Assembly: GCF_011075055.1 (NCBI RefSeq)
Contig: NC_058154.1
Span: 11,478,475 to 11,542,474, forward strand
Length of the DNA stretch: 64,000 bases
Direction: 5' to 3'
From: Mangifera indica
Lineage: Eukaryota; Streptophyta; Magnoliopsida; Sapindales; Anacardiaceae
Positions within the stretch are counted from its first letter, which is position 1. Each line of letters begins with the position of its first letter. The notes beneath the pieces are model-generated. The model searched no databases, was not told the origin of the DNA, and saw nothing but the letters and a program-made list of their open reading frames with translations. The translations under genes were made by a program, and so were the position numbers. Below are positions 35,663 to 48,409 of the stretch, in pieces.

Positions 35663-37128
35663 AAACTTGGTTCGAATTTAAAATAATCAGTTTGAAATTG
35701 AATTTAACTTACTCGATTAGTGATGAGTTCGCTATGAATTTACCAAAAAGAAAAAGAGTTGTCTAATTTGTCTAAAAAGAAAAAAAAAGTTGTTAAAAAA
35801 GAAAAATTTATCATTAACTTTTCCACATTTGATTGAATGGAGCTCAACTTAGGACCATCCTTACTTGAACTCGGATTGTTCTATCCAAGTCATGATGCAA
35901 GCTGACTTGGATTGTGTACACCCCAAATGTTACATAACAAGAAATTCTTTCGTATATATACTTTTACCCCTTCTTAATCCAAGCTTAATGTCAGAGTTTT
36001 AAATGAATAAATACCGATATAATCAATAAAATGCATATATAATAAAGAAAAACATTGATTGTGTGTCCCCAAAGGATATTTTAAATGATAAAAGAAAGTA
36101 AAATTTTAAATATAAAAGTAAGAGTTCAAATAATTGCTATTAACTTCATGCGAACATAGATAAACATTCAACATAAAATCTTTGAAACCCTAGTGGGAAG
36201 ATTTTTAATTAATTTCTGCCATGCCCTGGCCATACCCGAGAAGCACTCAAGTTGCTTCACCAATCGTCACCCACCTTCTTTCTTTTCTTTTCCATTCAAG
36301 ACATGAAAAGCAAGCAACAGCTTTACTGAAAATGTCCATGAATTTACTCATCCTTCATTTTCAACTCTTCCCTTGTTTACTTTTTATCGCATACTATTTG
36401 GTTAGCAATATGGGAAGCAAGTCAGATTTCATATAGATGACAATCAATTTCTGAGTAAACGGTGTTCATAATGCACCTTAAATGTGCTGCACCAAATGTT
36501 TACGAATGGGCGCAACTCTTGTCAGAAATTTAATTGTTGCAGCAGCAGACACATAGATACTGTTGTTGTATTAAGAAGGACGAGTGTTTTGGGTTGAAAG
36601 GTTATTTTTAAATACAAAAATTCTAAACAGAATAACTAAATAATGTATAAATGCAATATTATGTGTATAAACTTATATGTATTTTCACGTAATTGAATGT
36701 TGTTTTATCTTTAATTTAAAATTAATTAATCATATGATGACACATATAAAATATGTATCTATTTGTGTACTTAAAGTGAGTACAAATAATTTTATTGAAG
36801 GTATAAAGACACAAGTAACCAGCAGACTCAGTCTTCATTTGCACCCTAACATAACAGCTTCACACATCAGTAGATTTGTCAGGAGTCCATGTCAGCATGA
36901 CGTGAGATATTTCTTGCAACAAATAGAATGAACATGTCACCTAATCCTGTCAACTCTACTTTGGATAAAGAACATGAGGTAAAGAAGTCATGTGAAAACA
37001 TGTGTATAAGGCCAATCAACTAGTGCTTCAGACTCAAGGCAACTTCCCCACCAAGACTAGGCTGAAAACAATCCAGTCTTCAACTACATCCTCTTATCTT
37101 TTCTTGACTAACTTAAACCAGACAAAAC
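35663..37128. other. Spacer with one MITE-like copy
   Basis: A family palindrome lies at about 36640-36802 and ends ATAATTTTATTG. There is no other recognised content. The last about 100 bp are probably the 5'UTR of the next gene. Confidence 0.45.
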
Positions 37129-37497
37129 ATGTATAAATCCAGCAACATTGCTGCAGAGCTTGCAGAGAAAATGGCTATGGACGCTCATGTAGAAATCGGT
37201 ACCAGAGGTACCGTAGGATCCCTCATAATGAGAGAAATTGAGCATTTTAGCCAGCTTGAAATAAGCAGCCAAGATAGCTCAAGGCAGCCTCAGTCTGTTG
37301 TAGAAGACATTGCTTCCTCTAGTACCCATCCTAGACCAACTATGGCATCTGCATTGAGAACACAAAAGAAGCAACGGAGGAGAGCTAGCAGGTTACCACG
37401 CGTATGTTCTATGGTGGAAGTCTCAGACAACAGTCGACCAATCGGGATTTCAAGTCTTAGGAGCCTGAAGTCTGATACGAAGAAGTTGCAGGCTTAG
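37129..37497 (+). CDS. Small unknown protein with GTxGTVxxLI motif (convergent pair, plus member)
   Basis: It is an intronless frame of 122 residues from ATG 37129; I do not recognise a named family. It carries VEIGTRGTVGSLIMREIEHF near residues 21-40, a Ser/Gln-rich middle, a basic patch (RTQKKQRRRASRLPR) and a C-terminal MVEVSD followed by ISSLRSLK. The same elements in the same order occur in the minus-strand neighbour, so the two are taken as relatives. The basic patch could be a nuclear-localisation signal (inference). Its TAG (37495-37497) overlaps the neighbour's stop, so its 3'UTR must lie inside the neighbour's coding sequence. Confidence 0.7.
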   Translation: MYKSSNIAAELAEKMAMDAHVEIGTRGTVGSLIMREIEHFSQLEISSQDSSRQPQSVVEDIASSSTHPRPTMASALRTQKKQRRRASRLPRVCSMVEVSDNSRPIGISSLRSLKSDTKKLQA

Positions 37498-37982
37498 ATG
37501 GTACTCTCAGATAGTTTTGAGAATCCAAGTTTCTTGAGTTTATTGGTTATAGGGCTAGCCCATGCTCTTTCCTGGTGCCCACATTTTATGTCTACAATTT
37601 CCACAATATTAGATGCTTTCTTGCCATTTTTCAGCAGAATAGGAGTTCTGTCCAAAGAAATGTTATCAGAGGCCAGCATTGGGATTCGATGGGTACCCTT
37701 GTTATGGCCTTTTGTTTTCTGGGGAATTTCATGGCTTTTATGATTATTGTTATTGCTGCTACTGCTGCCACCACTTGTGCTTGCTCCATCTAATGATTTT
37801 CTTGGTTGTAGTCTTTTAATAGAAGTAGTGCCACAGGAAACTGAAACAGGATGAGATCTTGGTGTCTGTGGGGCAGATTTAACGGATTCCAGTTCCTTAG
37901 TCATCAGAGCACTGATTGTTCCAGTAGTGCCAACCCTGATGGATCCTCCACCGCCCTTTAAAGCTTCTAGTTTCTGATCCAT
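37494..37982 (-). CDS. Small unknown protein with GTTGTIxxLM motif (convergent pair, minus member)
   Basis: The frame gives 162 residues from ATG 37982 (an upstream in-frame TTG at 38000 is not used). It opens MDQKLEALKGGGGSIRVGTT and continues GTISALMTKELESV. A Ser/Asn-rich middle with an Asn run follows (GGSSSSNNNN). The end has SNIVEIVDIK, WASPITNKLKKLGFSKLSES. I recall plant proteins with this LKKLGFSKLSES ending but know no function. The open start and the motif order match the plus-strand neighbour. The 1.2-kb T-poor stretch upstream (38.0-39.25 kb) may hold a 5'UTR intron. Its TAA (37494-37496) lies within the neighbour's last codons. Confidence 0.75.
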   Translation of the reverse strand: MDQKLEALKGGGGSIRVGTTGTISALMTKELESVKSAPQTPRSHPVSVSCGTTSIKRLQPRKSLDGASTSGGSSSSNNNNHKSHEIPQKTKGHNKGTHRIPMLASDNISLDRTPILLKNGKKASNIVEIVDIKCGHQERAWASPITNKLKKLGFSKLSESTI

Positions 37983-40900
37983 GTTTCTCTTTAGTCTCAA
38001 TATAAAATCTGAGATGATGTAGTCAATTATATGAAGCTCTTATCCCTCAAAGTCAGCTGGAGAAAGATCCTAGTCAAAAGGACTTCAAAAGCCTGTAAAG
38101 CAGTAGCACCACACAATGCACTATAATGTAAGTCATATTTTCTGTCTGAAATATAGCTTATACTCTCACATTAAAGAATGTACTTTTGCAGCACAGCATA
38201 GAGTTAGATCAGAAAGCTAAAAAATTCAAGGGGAAAAAATGTAGCATTCCTAATATTCTCCAATTTGGACACAAAGTCCATCAAAACACATCTTTAGCTT
38301 ATGAGTTCATAAAACTATTTAACCATTATTCTTTTATCATTCTCAAACGATGTGGGATTCTATAAATAGTCAACATCCTTCCTGCACTTTGTCATTACAG
38401 GGGTTTGTCTAGGCAGATACAAAAAGGAGGTTGATTCCCAGTGGACTTTAAGTGCTTACACATACTCACTTGAAAATTATACTGGGATTATTTGGAAAAC
38501 GCAGATCCCATAGAAACACAACAAAAATGAATATATTCAAAGAAAAGCGAACCCAGAAAAAGTAAGTTTGATTACAAGGTTGGATCTGGCATGAAATCGG
38601 GCAGCGATAGCGACAAAGAAATACCAAGAAGAATTTTTATGGAAATTGATTTAAGAAATCAACCATACAAGAAAATTCTAGCTACCAACCAACCACAAGT
38701 AGCACCAATTAAATGAATTCCTGCAAGCCCCCTTTTAATTTCAAGCAACATTACCAGAACTCCAACTTCCAGAAATGCAAACTAGGAAAGCTGAGACAAA
38801 AACCAAGTTCTTTAACAGCTACTTAAAACAAATGTTTCCCTGCATAAACCCAGAATTCAACTTGGAAAATTTTTTCAACCGACTTGATCTCAAAGAAATT
38901 TCATCTAAAAACAGCAGTCAAATCAAACCAGAAGCTCAAAATTGAAGAAAAAAAATTTTCATACAAGAGACATCAAATCCTCAAAGTCACAAAATGCAGA
39001 ATAAATAAAGGCTTCTAAAACACAGCACAAATTCACAACTTTCAAAACCCAAACCTCAAAAACAAGCCAAGAGTCAAACAATCCAAAAAACAAGTCAGCA
39101 GATCACAAAGATATGAACTTTGAAGCATACCCACCAAGCAATTGAGGCCTGTCACACTGCACTTGAGCTGCTCAGCAAAATTCTGAAACGACAAGAAAGA
39201 AAATGAAAAGAAGACCAAACCAACCTAAAGTCTTTATTTTACTGTGCTGTTGTGAGTGAGATCTCAGACAGGTTTGAAGTAAAATACTAAAAATTGATAC
39301 AAGACATGTGAGATGATGTCAATTTCATGAACAAATCTAATCTCTTTCTAATGAAATCTAACTTTTTACACACAGTTTGTGCCTTTATATGCAAAGTATC
39401 AGACTAGTCAACAGAGGCCAATTATGGTGCAGTGAAGGAGATTCAGACCTACCGCATGTATGTATATATATATTCTCATTTATGTATCCCTTGTAGGTGT
39501 ACCTTTACATAAATTTAGTTTCATTTTCTATCCATATCCATGACAAAGATCAAGAAGAAAGATAAATAAATTTATATTTAATATATATGATTGTTGAATG
39601 ATTTGTTAGCCATACTTAGAAGGAAAAAGGTACTATGATTTATCATATAAAAATATTAAATTAATAAAATTATGTTTTATAATGATTAAAACAATAGAAA
39701 AAATAATTTAGAATATTTGACATGTTAAAAGATTGAATAAAATTTATATGATTAGCTATTTTTAATTAAAAATAAAATAATTAATTATATTTAATTAAAT
39801 AATTACATATCAACCTTTGATAAATGTTAATATCCATTTTACAGTTAAAATAATTATTATAATAATATTTTATAAATCCTTTTAATATTTCCACATAATT
39901 CATGCCAGAAATCTGTGTTCAATTTGTATACATATCATCACAAAAACCTGTCCAAGCATTATTTATAATTAATTCATATAAAATTCTAAATAATCAACCA
40001 TTTAGCTAGCTGTAATATCTAACCTAAAAATATTTAAAAAATCACAATGAAACACATTAAATTTATAAACATTATATATATTTTATTTATTTATTTATAT
40101 TTCGATAGTATAGTTCATTTAGTTCAAATATGGATTTGAGGCCCCTGTTTATGATAGTTGAATTACGTATTGTATCGTATATTAAAAATTTAATTTATCG
40201 TATCATATATTGAGTATCGTATTATATTATATAATATAACTTTTCAAAAACAATTAAAATATTAATAAAATAATAAAATTATAATTAACACATCATTATT
40301 TTGAAAAATATAATAAATATTTTTAAAAATTTAATATTACTCATATAAATCTCTATTATATAATTATTTTTATTAAAAAAATATATCTATCTGTATTAAT
40401 AATATATATTATATTATATGATATATTTATTATATTAATTTAATATAATTTATGATATAATTTATTTTTTTTATATTGTATGTATGATATTGATCATATT
40501 AATAACTATGCCCTCACCTGCTAGACTAGAATCCGGCCCAGACTCCACTTTTTAATTTTTCATCTTGCTCTTCTCCAAGTCTCTTTCTCTTTATCTTCTT
40601 CTCCTTCATTTTTTATCTTTCGTTTTTTCTTATTCTTCAATATTCTTCTCCCCGGATCAAAGTGCAATATGGTGATGGCAAGTAGGTTTTTTTATGGTTT
40701 CTGATGAAGGTTTATAGTTTGGGAATTCAAGATGTGGAATATTTTGTTTTATATATATCTAGAGTTTTAAATATATAAAAAATTCTACTTTATTATTAAG
40801 CTTGAAACTTGATCTATCTGGTATTCATTCAAATAAAAGGGGCGCCGTTTCATGCTTCAGTTTTCCCTCACTTTCACGAGTAACAGTAACAGATCTTAGT

Positions 40901-41053
40901 TCATCCACGCGTTCCCCACCTTCATCTTCTTCATCTTTCTCTTTCTGTCTGTTCATTTTCATCTCTATAGACTTCACATTCACTTTCACATTCTGCATTT
41001 TCTCTTTAATTGTACCCCATTTCTTCAATTTTATGTAACAAAACAAAACCAGA
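37983..41053. other. Upstream regions of two divergent genes, with an AT-rich repeat
   Basis: About 38000-39250 is A-rich and T-poor on the plus strand, as expected for UTR/intron of the minus gene. About 40140-40500 is an AT repeat (GTATCGTATATT and TAATATATATTATATTATAT motifs) related in inverted orientation to 960-1280. The last 250 bp before 41054, C/T-rich, are probably the 5'UTR of the TORTIFOLIA1-like gene. Confidence 0.5.
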
Positions 41054-44000
41054 ATGAGTTCTCAACCATCTACCAAATCAGCTGGAAAACCTTCAAAATC
41101 CACTTCCCAAGCGCAGCAAAACTCTTCCAGATGCTCTTCTTTGTCTTCCCACTTAGCCATGGTAGAGCTCAAGCAGAAAATCCTCACCTCTCTATCAAAA
41201 CTGGCCGATCGAGACACTTACCAAATCGCCATTGAAGATCTTGAGAAGACCGTTCAAACCCTCTCTCAGGATTCCCTTCCCATGTTCTTGAATTGTCTTT
41301 ATGAGTCTTCCAATGACCCGAAGCCCGCTGTGAAAAAAGAGTCGTTAAGGCTTCTGGGTCTTGTTTGTCAGTTGCATACTGATTTAAGTTCCACTCATGT
41401 TACTAAGATTATTTCTCACATTGTTAAGAGGTTGAAAGACAGTGATTCGGGGGTCAAGGACGCTTGTCGCGATGCGATTGGGTTGTTGTCTAAGCTGTAC
41501 TTGAATGGGACGGAGGAGAACAGTGGGAGTGTTGTCATGTTGTTTGTAAAGCCTTTGTTAGAGGCAATGAATGAGCAGAATAAAGGGGTGCAATCTGGTG
41601 CGTCTATGTGTTTGGCTAAGATGGTGGAATGTGCTTCGGACCCGCCTGTTGCGGCTTTTCAGAAGCTCTGCCCTAGGATTTGTAAGTTGTTGAATAATCA
41701 GAATTTCCTAGCCAAGGCTTCTCTTTTGCCTGTCGTGGGGAGTTTGTCTCAGGTCTGTTCGTAATTTTGTTTTTTGTTGATTGGTTTATTTTGGGACTGA
41801 TTAGTCTTGGCAATGTGGATTGTGTTTGTAATGGTTATTTTATATGTATTGATATTCCTCATTGTGTGGTCAACTACAGTATGTATGGTTGAGGCCAGCT
41901 TGAGGAGTGATTTTGTTGCTCATTGATCGATTTATTGAGGGGTTACTGGTTTTAGCAATTACGTTTTTGATTTATTTTTTGTGAGGTTACATGTTGTATA
42001 TGATGATATGGTTGACATTTTGAGGTTGCTTTGATTGATGAAAAAAAGAGGAGCATTTGGGGTTGTGACTCAATTTTCAGTTGCATTTGATGATAATGTG
42101 TTAGTTTATAATCACTCTAAATTTGAAACCCATCTTCTCAATAGTAGTGCGGTGTGGATTCTATACGCAATGGAAGTATGAACTAGCTAGTGAAATTTCA
42201 TATGGTTTAAGATTTTCCTGAGGAGTAATGTGAGGGATGTAAAAGTATATTGCTCGTTGCAGGTGGGAGCTATTGGACAACAGAGCGTGGAGCCATTGCT
42301 GCAAACTATTCATGAGTGTCTTGTGAGTACAGATTGGGTTACACGTAAGGCGGCAGCAGATGCTCTAAGTGTCTTGGCAATGCATTCAAGCAATTTGGTT
42401 ACAGATGGTGCTTCTTCTACACTAGCAGTGCTTGAAGCTTACCGATTTGACAAGGTAGATTCTTGAGACTCTTCTCTTCTTGCAATTATCTTATTTTTAC
42501 AGTTTTTTTCATTCTTTCTTTTTTCAGATCTTTCTCTTATGTCTGGATACACTATGTAAATGCAATATCTTTTCGGGGTTGCTTATTCGAACATCATTCT
42601 TAATTGGACATTAACACATTGTGCTTGTTAGTAGTCTGTACTTGCGACAAAGATATATCAGGACTTTTTTTTCTTCTAGAAAGGAAACACTGTAATATTT
42701 GACATCATTGTTCGGGATTTTTATTTGCTTTTTATAAAAATTTAGAGTTTGGCAACATTATGTTATGCTTGAGAGCTTGGGAGTTTACTTAAAAGAGTTT
42801 AGGGAATAGGTTTATGTTAAGGGGGAATTTTTCTTTGGGATAACCATTATGTTCAATTAATTAATTATTGCTGGCTTTGCAGATAAAACCTGTCAGAGAT
42901 AGTATGACAGAGGCATTACAGTTATGGAAGAAGATTGCAGGAAAAGGAGATGCGGGGTCAGATGACCAGAAAGCTTGTCATGGTAAGCATGTCAGTAATA
43001 TTTCTCTTCCTAAATGATTCTTCAAAATCTCATTTTCTCTATCTCATTCATCCTCTTCTTTATAACTAATGTTACAGATGGTGACACTCCTGCATTGGCC
43101 AAGGACTCAAAAAATTCAAATCCTAGTGACAGAAGATCAGAGCCATCAGCCAAAGGTCCAGCTAATGGTTTGTCCCCTACTTCAGATTCTCTTTCTAAAG
43201 GCAAAGGTGGAGGCATTTCACACAAAGCGGTTGTAATTCTAAAGAAGAAAGCGCCTGTCTTAACTGACAAGGAGCTAAACCCAGAATTTTTTCAGAAACT
43301 TGAGACTAGGGGTTCAGGTGATTTGCCAGTTGAAGTAGTCGTTCCTCGTAGATTTCAAAACATTTCAAACTCAAACAATGTGGAAGAATTAGGACCAAAT
43401 GATTTGGATTTGAGGGGAAGATCTAATCGCATAGGTAACATGTCAGATGAATTTTCTGGGTCGCATAATAGTAAAAATCGAAGCATTGACAGAGGAACTG
43501 CTGTTGTCAGTGAAAAAGACCCAAAATTGAGGGCATCTGATGTTGAACGGGAGTCATCTGGCAATTGTGCTGGTTTTTCTAAAACTGATGGCCAATCTGA
43601 AGGATCCTTCATTAACAACAAAGGGAATTGGTTGGCTATCCAGAGGCAGTTAATGCAATTGGAGAGACAACAAGGCCATCTCATGAGCATGCTACAGGTA
43701 TTATTGAATTTCACATCAAGGAAACGGCTCCTTTAAAGTTTTTTAGGATTGGTATGAATCATTAGATGCTTAACTTATATTGCAGGATTTCATGGGTGGG
43801 TCTCATAATAGCATGGTAACTTTGGAAAACAGGGTTAGGGGCCTTGAGAGAATTGTTGAAGACATGGCACAGGATTTGTCAATATCATCTAGTCGAAGAG
43901 GGAGTAATTCTGCAATGGGGTTTGAGGGATCTGCTAATAGACCTTTAGGCAAGTACCATGGCTTCACTGAGTACTCTGGTGCCAAGTATAATGGGCGGGG

Positions 44001-45550
44001 TCCATTTGGGGAAAGATTTGCTCAATCAGATGGTCTTTCTACTGCCATCAGGGGTAGGGGCACTTCTTGGAGATCTGAAATGTCTGATGCTTGGGATTTT
44101 CAGGCTTATGGTGCTTCCAGAAATGGACAGGTTGGTTCTAGAAGAGCTCCAGGTGGTGGTCCCAACAATGTTAGATCACCTAAATCGGAACACGAGAGTG
44201 ATCAGGCCAGCAGCAGGAGAGCTTGGGATAAAGGGTGTGGACCTGTTAGGCTAGGTGAGGGACCTTCTGCCAGAAGTGTTTGGCAAGCTTCAAAAGATGA
44301 AGCCACCTTGGAAGCCATTCGGGTGGCCGGGGAGGATAGTGGAACATCTAGGTCAGCCAGAGTTGCTATTCCTGAAATGACCACAGAAGCATTGGGAGAT
44401 GCTAATGTTGGGCAAGAGAGGGACCCAGTCTGGATTTCATGGACTAATGCAATGGATGCCCTTCAATCAGGTGACATGGATACAGCTTATGCCGAAGTTG
44501 TATCTACTGGGGATGATCTCTTGCTTGTGAAGCTAATGGACAGATCGGGACCTGTTATTGATCAACTCTCAAGCGAGATAGCAAATGAGGTCTTTCATGC
44601 TATTGGACAATTTCTACTAGAGCAGAACTTGTTTGACATTTGTTTGTCTTGGATTCAGCAGGTATGACCTTTCCTTAACATTCATTTTTCATGGAGGCAG
44701 CTTAGATTTCCAATCTCTGTATCTTACATGCATTTCATGGCTTCCCAGTTTAATTTATGGAACTGGGTGGTGACCATCTATGAAATGGACATTTCACACT
44801 TTACAATAAAACTGGTTTACGATCAATTATTGGCTTAGCGAATTTTTCTTTTTATCAAAATGTAATCCCCCTAACTAGTTTTCTGGAGCATGAAATTGTG
44901 AATTCCATTTCTGTATATGTTTTAGTGAATCTACTTGAGAAATTGGTGAATCTTTTGAGGAATAAACTTTTGTAATTAATTAACCTATTCTGGGATATGT
45001 ACATGTAATATAGGACATAAGATTTGCAATAGACTACTTTCCTTATTGGTGATATATACAATATCACCATTAGTGTGCCTGACATGCAATGTTATCTTGT
45101 CTAGACAATTAACATTCGTGTTAAGGAAAATGAAGGACCAATTACAATTAAATTTTTCTTGGTCTGAGATTTGTTAGATTATTTTCCTTATTAGGTGATA
45201 TCTACATCTTTGTTTACTCTTCTTCCTACTAGCTGTTTATTTTTTCTTTGTAAAACAATATACCGTGCTATATCTATAATACGTTCCTCATAAGTTTTTG
45301 CCTAGGCATCCTATATTAATTGCCCTTCTATTACTTTTGCTGTGTTGTTTAGTTGGTAGACATAGTGCTGGACAATGGACCTGATGTCTTGGGCATTCCG
45401 ATGGAACTGAGGAAGGAGCTGTTGTTGAATTTACATGAAGCTTCTTCAGAAATGGACCCACCTGAAGAATGGGAAGGTGTGGCACCTGACCAACTTTTGT
45501 TGCAGTTGGCTTCTGCCTGGGGAATTGAACCGCAACAGTTTGAGAAGTAG
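41054..45550 (+). CDS. TORTIFOLIA1-like microtubule-associated protein (HEAT repeats)
   Basis: TOR1/SPR2 proteins bind cortical microtubules and control helical growth; this one belongs to the TOR1-like group, with its exact paralogue unassigned. Exons 41054-41752, 42263-42454, 42883-42982, 43078-43697, 43786-44661 and 45353-45550 give about 894 residues, all in frame. A Ser-rich leader is followed by HEAT repeats (about residues 35-300), e.g. LFVKPLLEAMNEQNKG and DWVTRKAAADALSVLA. A disordered Ser/Lys-rich middle follows. A coiled-coil region spans WLAIQRQLMQLERQQGHLMS through LENRVRGLERIVEDMAQDL. The conserved C-terminal TOR1 domain includes DDLLLVKLMDRSGPVIDQLS and ends ASAWGIEPQQFEK. Confidence 0.93.
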
Positions 45551-46401
45551 TTAGCTGAAAAAGGCAACTGGTCGGGGGATTTTGTGTATCATTTACACAG
45601 TAATTGAACAGTGTAAGATTTCAGAGGAACATGCAAATTTAGCACTGTGCATCAATATGTTGAGTGATTCATTTGGAATGATTTGTTGGGCATTCTAATG
45701 TTAAACCATGCTGTGGCGGATGATGCTTTTCATTTGATGTACTTGCCATTTTTGAAGAAAACACAGACTAGAAGGACGAAGTAACAAGCTTTCCTTGAAA
45801 ATGTAGCTAAAAACTGAAATCATTCCATCCGTTAAAAAACCATCTGTTATCTATAAATTTTTGATATTTCTGAACGTGGGTAATTGCCATCTATGCTATT
45901 GAATTGCTTTGCAATATCTGTTTTGGTTTGAAATTGCCAATTTGTGATGCAGACTGCAAAATTGGAGGCCAGTTAAGTCTACCAAGACAGGCTGAACAAA
46001 ATGCAGGGTAAACTGAAAATAGAACTGAATATGAAGTAAAAGAATCAAGTTGCAATTTCATTTTTAACATCAAAAAACAGAACCTATTTTTGCAAGGAGC
46101 CACTCTTGGAGATATTAAGCATCTACCATACACAATGTTATAATTCTCTCCCTTGCTATCATCTTGGTCACAATTCTCACAAAACTTGCACCTAAGGAAG
46201 AAAGCATACTTCATCACATCCCTGCTTTTGGCCATGCTGTTACTTTCACATCTTCATCAGGGAAGAAAAATCCGAATCAACCGAATACGCCAGACAGATT
46301 CCCTAAACAACAAAATTCCGGGTAGTTTCGGTGATTGGATCAGCATATAAAATCGTTATATTTTCCACCAAAAACCATTCCCATTCTTGCACAAGGACCA
46401 T
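45551..46401. other. 3'UTR and spacer
   Basis: It holds the 3' end of the TORTIFOLIA1-like gene and the region downstream of the polymerase fragment. The minus open frame at 45891-46235 has no recognisable features. Confidence 0.45.
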
Positions 46402-47323
46402 CTATTTGGCAGAGTACCGGCTTTGAGTACACTTAGCATCGACGTTCAGATCAACGCTAAGAATATTCTTCCCTTGGATTGGAAGGGTTTGGACATGCAC
46501 TGGACAACTATGGCCTTGGCGACTTCGGCTGACTCACTTGGACCTTCTAAGATTACTTCATCATGAACCTCTTTTTCCAATAGTAATCAGTTTTCACAGC
46601 ATAATTCAAAGTTTAGAGCATTCCATGCAAAAGTGTACAAATTTCTGGCATGAACTTGATTCAGCAAAAACTAGAATCAACTAGTATTCAGTCTGGAGGT
46701 GCATCGAAATTTCAAAATCATAACACTTATAGAGCGAAACACCAAGTCGCAATCACAGTGATTGGAAAGAAACTAAAATGCCATTAACTAAACCTTTAAA
46801 AGAAGCTTCCATCCAAGCTCTTTCAACTGTGCATTCTTTGATATTTCCAACAAGGCACACATGGCAACATCAGCAGCACTACCCTGTGGAAATTAATGAA
46901 GATATATGAGAAGGGAGAAAGTGTGAGAGAGAGGGGAACTTAAGCTGAGGATAGAAAGACAGAACCTGCACTGGTGTACTAATAGCAGCCCGTTTAATAT
47001 GATTTCTTTGTGGACGAGTAATAGATAAAAATGATGGGAACTTGCGAGCCCGTCCTAGCAATCCATTGATATGGGTTTCATTTATGCAACGTTTTGCCAT
47101 TCGAGCACTTCTATTTTATCACTATACCAGAGATTAACTGTTTCCTGTGCTTCCAAAATAGAAGCCTGAGCAAAAAGATGGCCGCCATCATGTCCTTGGA
47201 TCAACTTATTCAATTCAAATCAGGAAGAGACACCGATGTGGGTTTAACAGACAAGCATACCTTCCATTCCCTCGCAAGGCCCAATGGAGTTATTCCATAT
47301 GCAATGGAATAGTTAAGCATTTT
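46402..47323 (-). pseudogene. Fragment of plant organellar DNA polymerase I gene (C-terminal exons)
   Basis: Family-A polymerase palm/fingers sequences appear in order on minus. Exon 47261-47323 reads KMLNYSIAYGITPLGLAREW. Exon 46966-47165 reads ASILEAQETVNLWYSDK, then after a frameshift LLGRARKFPSF and IKRAAISTPVQ. Exon 46794-46883 reads GSAADVAMCALLEISKN. Exon 46402-46568 reads VHDEVILEGPSESAEVAKAI, then after a second frameshift SVDLNVDAKCTQSRYSAK. Splice sites between them are conserved, so this came from genomic DNA, not from a processed mRNA. All upstream exons are missing (47324 onward is unrelated). VHDEV is the family catalytic motif. It is non-functional by frameshift and truncation. 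Confidence 0.85.
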
Positions 47324-48409
47324 AACTGAATGAGCCGTTTTGAAGGTTTTAAGGGGGGCAAAAAAGTTGAAAAGAAGGGGTTCTGACGGTGGGGGTTTAA
47401 GAGAGTGCGGTGACAACGTCAATTTGCGAGCCTGAAGCTGAGTAGCGGACGAAACAGAGTGTGGCCATCATCAAGTGAACGAAAAAGAGTTGAAACATGA
47501 GGGAAGCTTAGCTGAATAAGACACTTCACTGTTTTTGCGGTGATGTCTTTATCACCAGTTCCCCCTAAACCCATCCAGGCCTGAACCAGCCCAAGTAAAA
47601 AATGGGGACTTTTCTCAGGCTCAAAGTATTTGCCTACCTCTGATGTTTTGTTGTGGCTGAGTTGTGGATGGGGGAAATTCCCATTGACAACTAAGGGTGC
47701 TTTGAGCTGGACCGAGTTCAAGTAGATGATGCTTTAGCTCAGCTTGTATGGGTTTAGTGTTGTAGACACAAGCTCGAGATTGATAAACCAAGAGCAAAAT
47801 GACATCGTCTTGAATTAATCCAAACAAAATGGATTTATTTACATTTGTGCTCTTCTTGTGAGCCTATTAAGTCAATCACTCCCATGACTTAAGCCCAAGC
47901 TCAATAGCATTGCATATTTATGACTTGATTTGAAACATAGCCTTGGACTGTTCATTTTGAGTTTGAATAAGCTGCGTTAACAATCACTCGACCCAAATTT
48001 CTTAGCTTAAAACTAATATGATTAGTTTTTTTTTTTTGTCGTTTGAATTATTGAATTATATGATTTAATAAATTTTTTACTTGTCTAGTCCAAACACTAA
48101 ACATTAGACATATTAGACATTTTAACACAGACAATAAGTTTTTTAGATTCTATGTCAAATAGTTACAATTGGATTCTGATTATTCATAATCTAATAGCCA
48201 TAAATTGTAAGGAACATGCGAGAATTGATTATCACATATCCATAATCATAATCCAATAATCATAAGCTGTCTTGCAGAAACATACCATGCGCAAACATGA
48301 ATCAACCCATGAAACAGTACTCAGTTCCATGCTCAAAACGCAATTTCTTTTTTTTTTTTTCCTTCAATGGCTACCCCTCCATACCATTATTATCAGGCCT
48401 ACCGCTTTC
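47324..48409. other. Spacer with a degenerate hAT-like repeat
   Basis: About 47700-47990 has GAGCTGGACCGAG and AAGCCCAAGCTC motifs resembling the GAGCTCGAG family. There is no gene. The end is the 3' side of the kinase gene. Confidence 0.4.

Noticed and set aside
37494..37793. Plus-strand frames over the minus member of the convergent pair
   Set aside because: Hydrophobic shadows of Asn/Ser/Lys codons; the minus frame carries the shared motifs.
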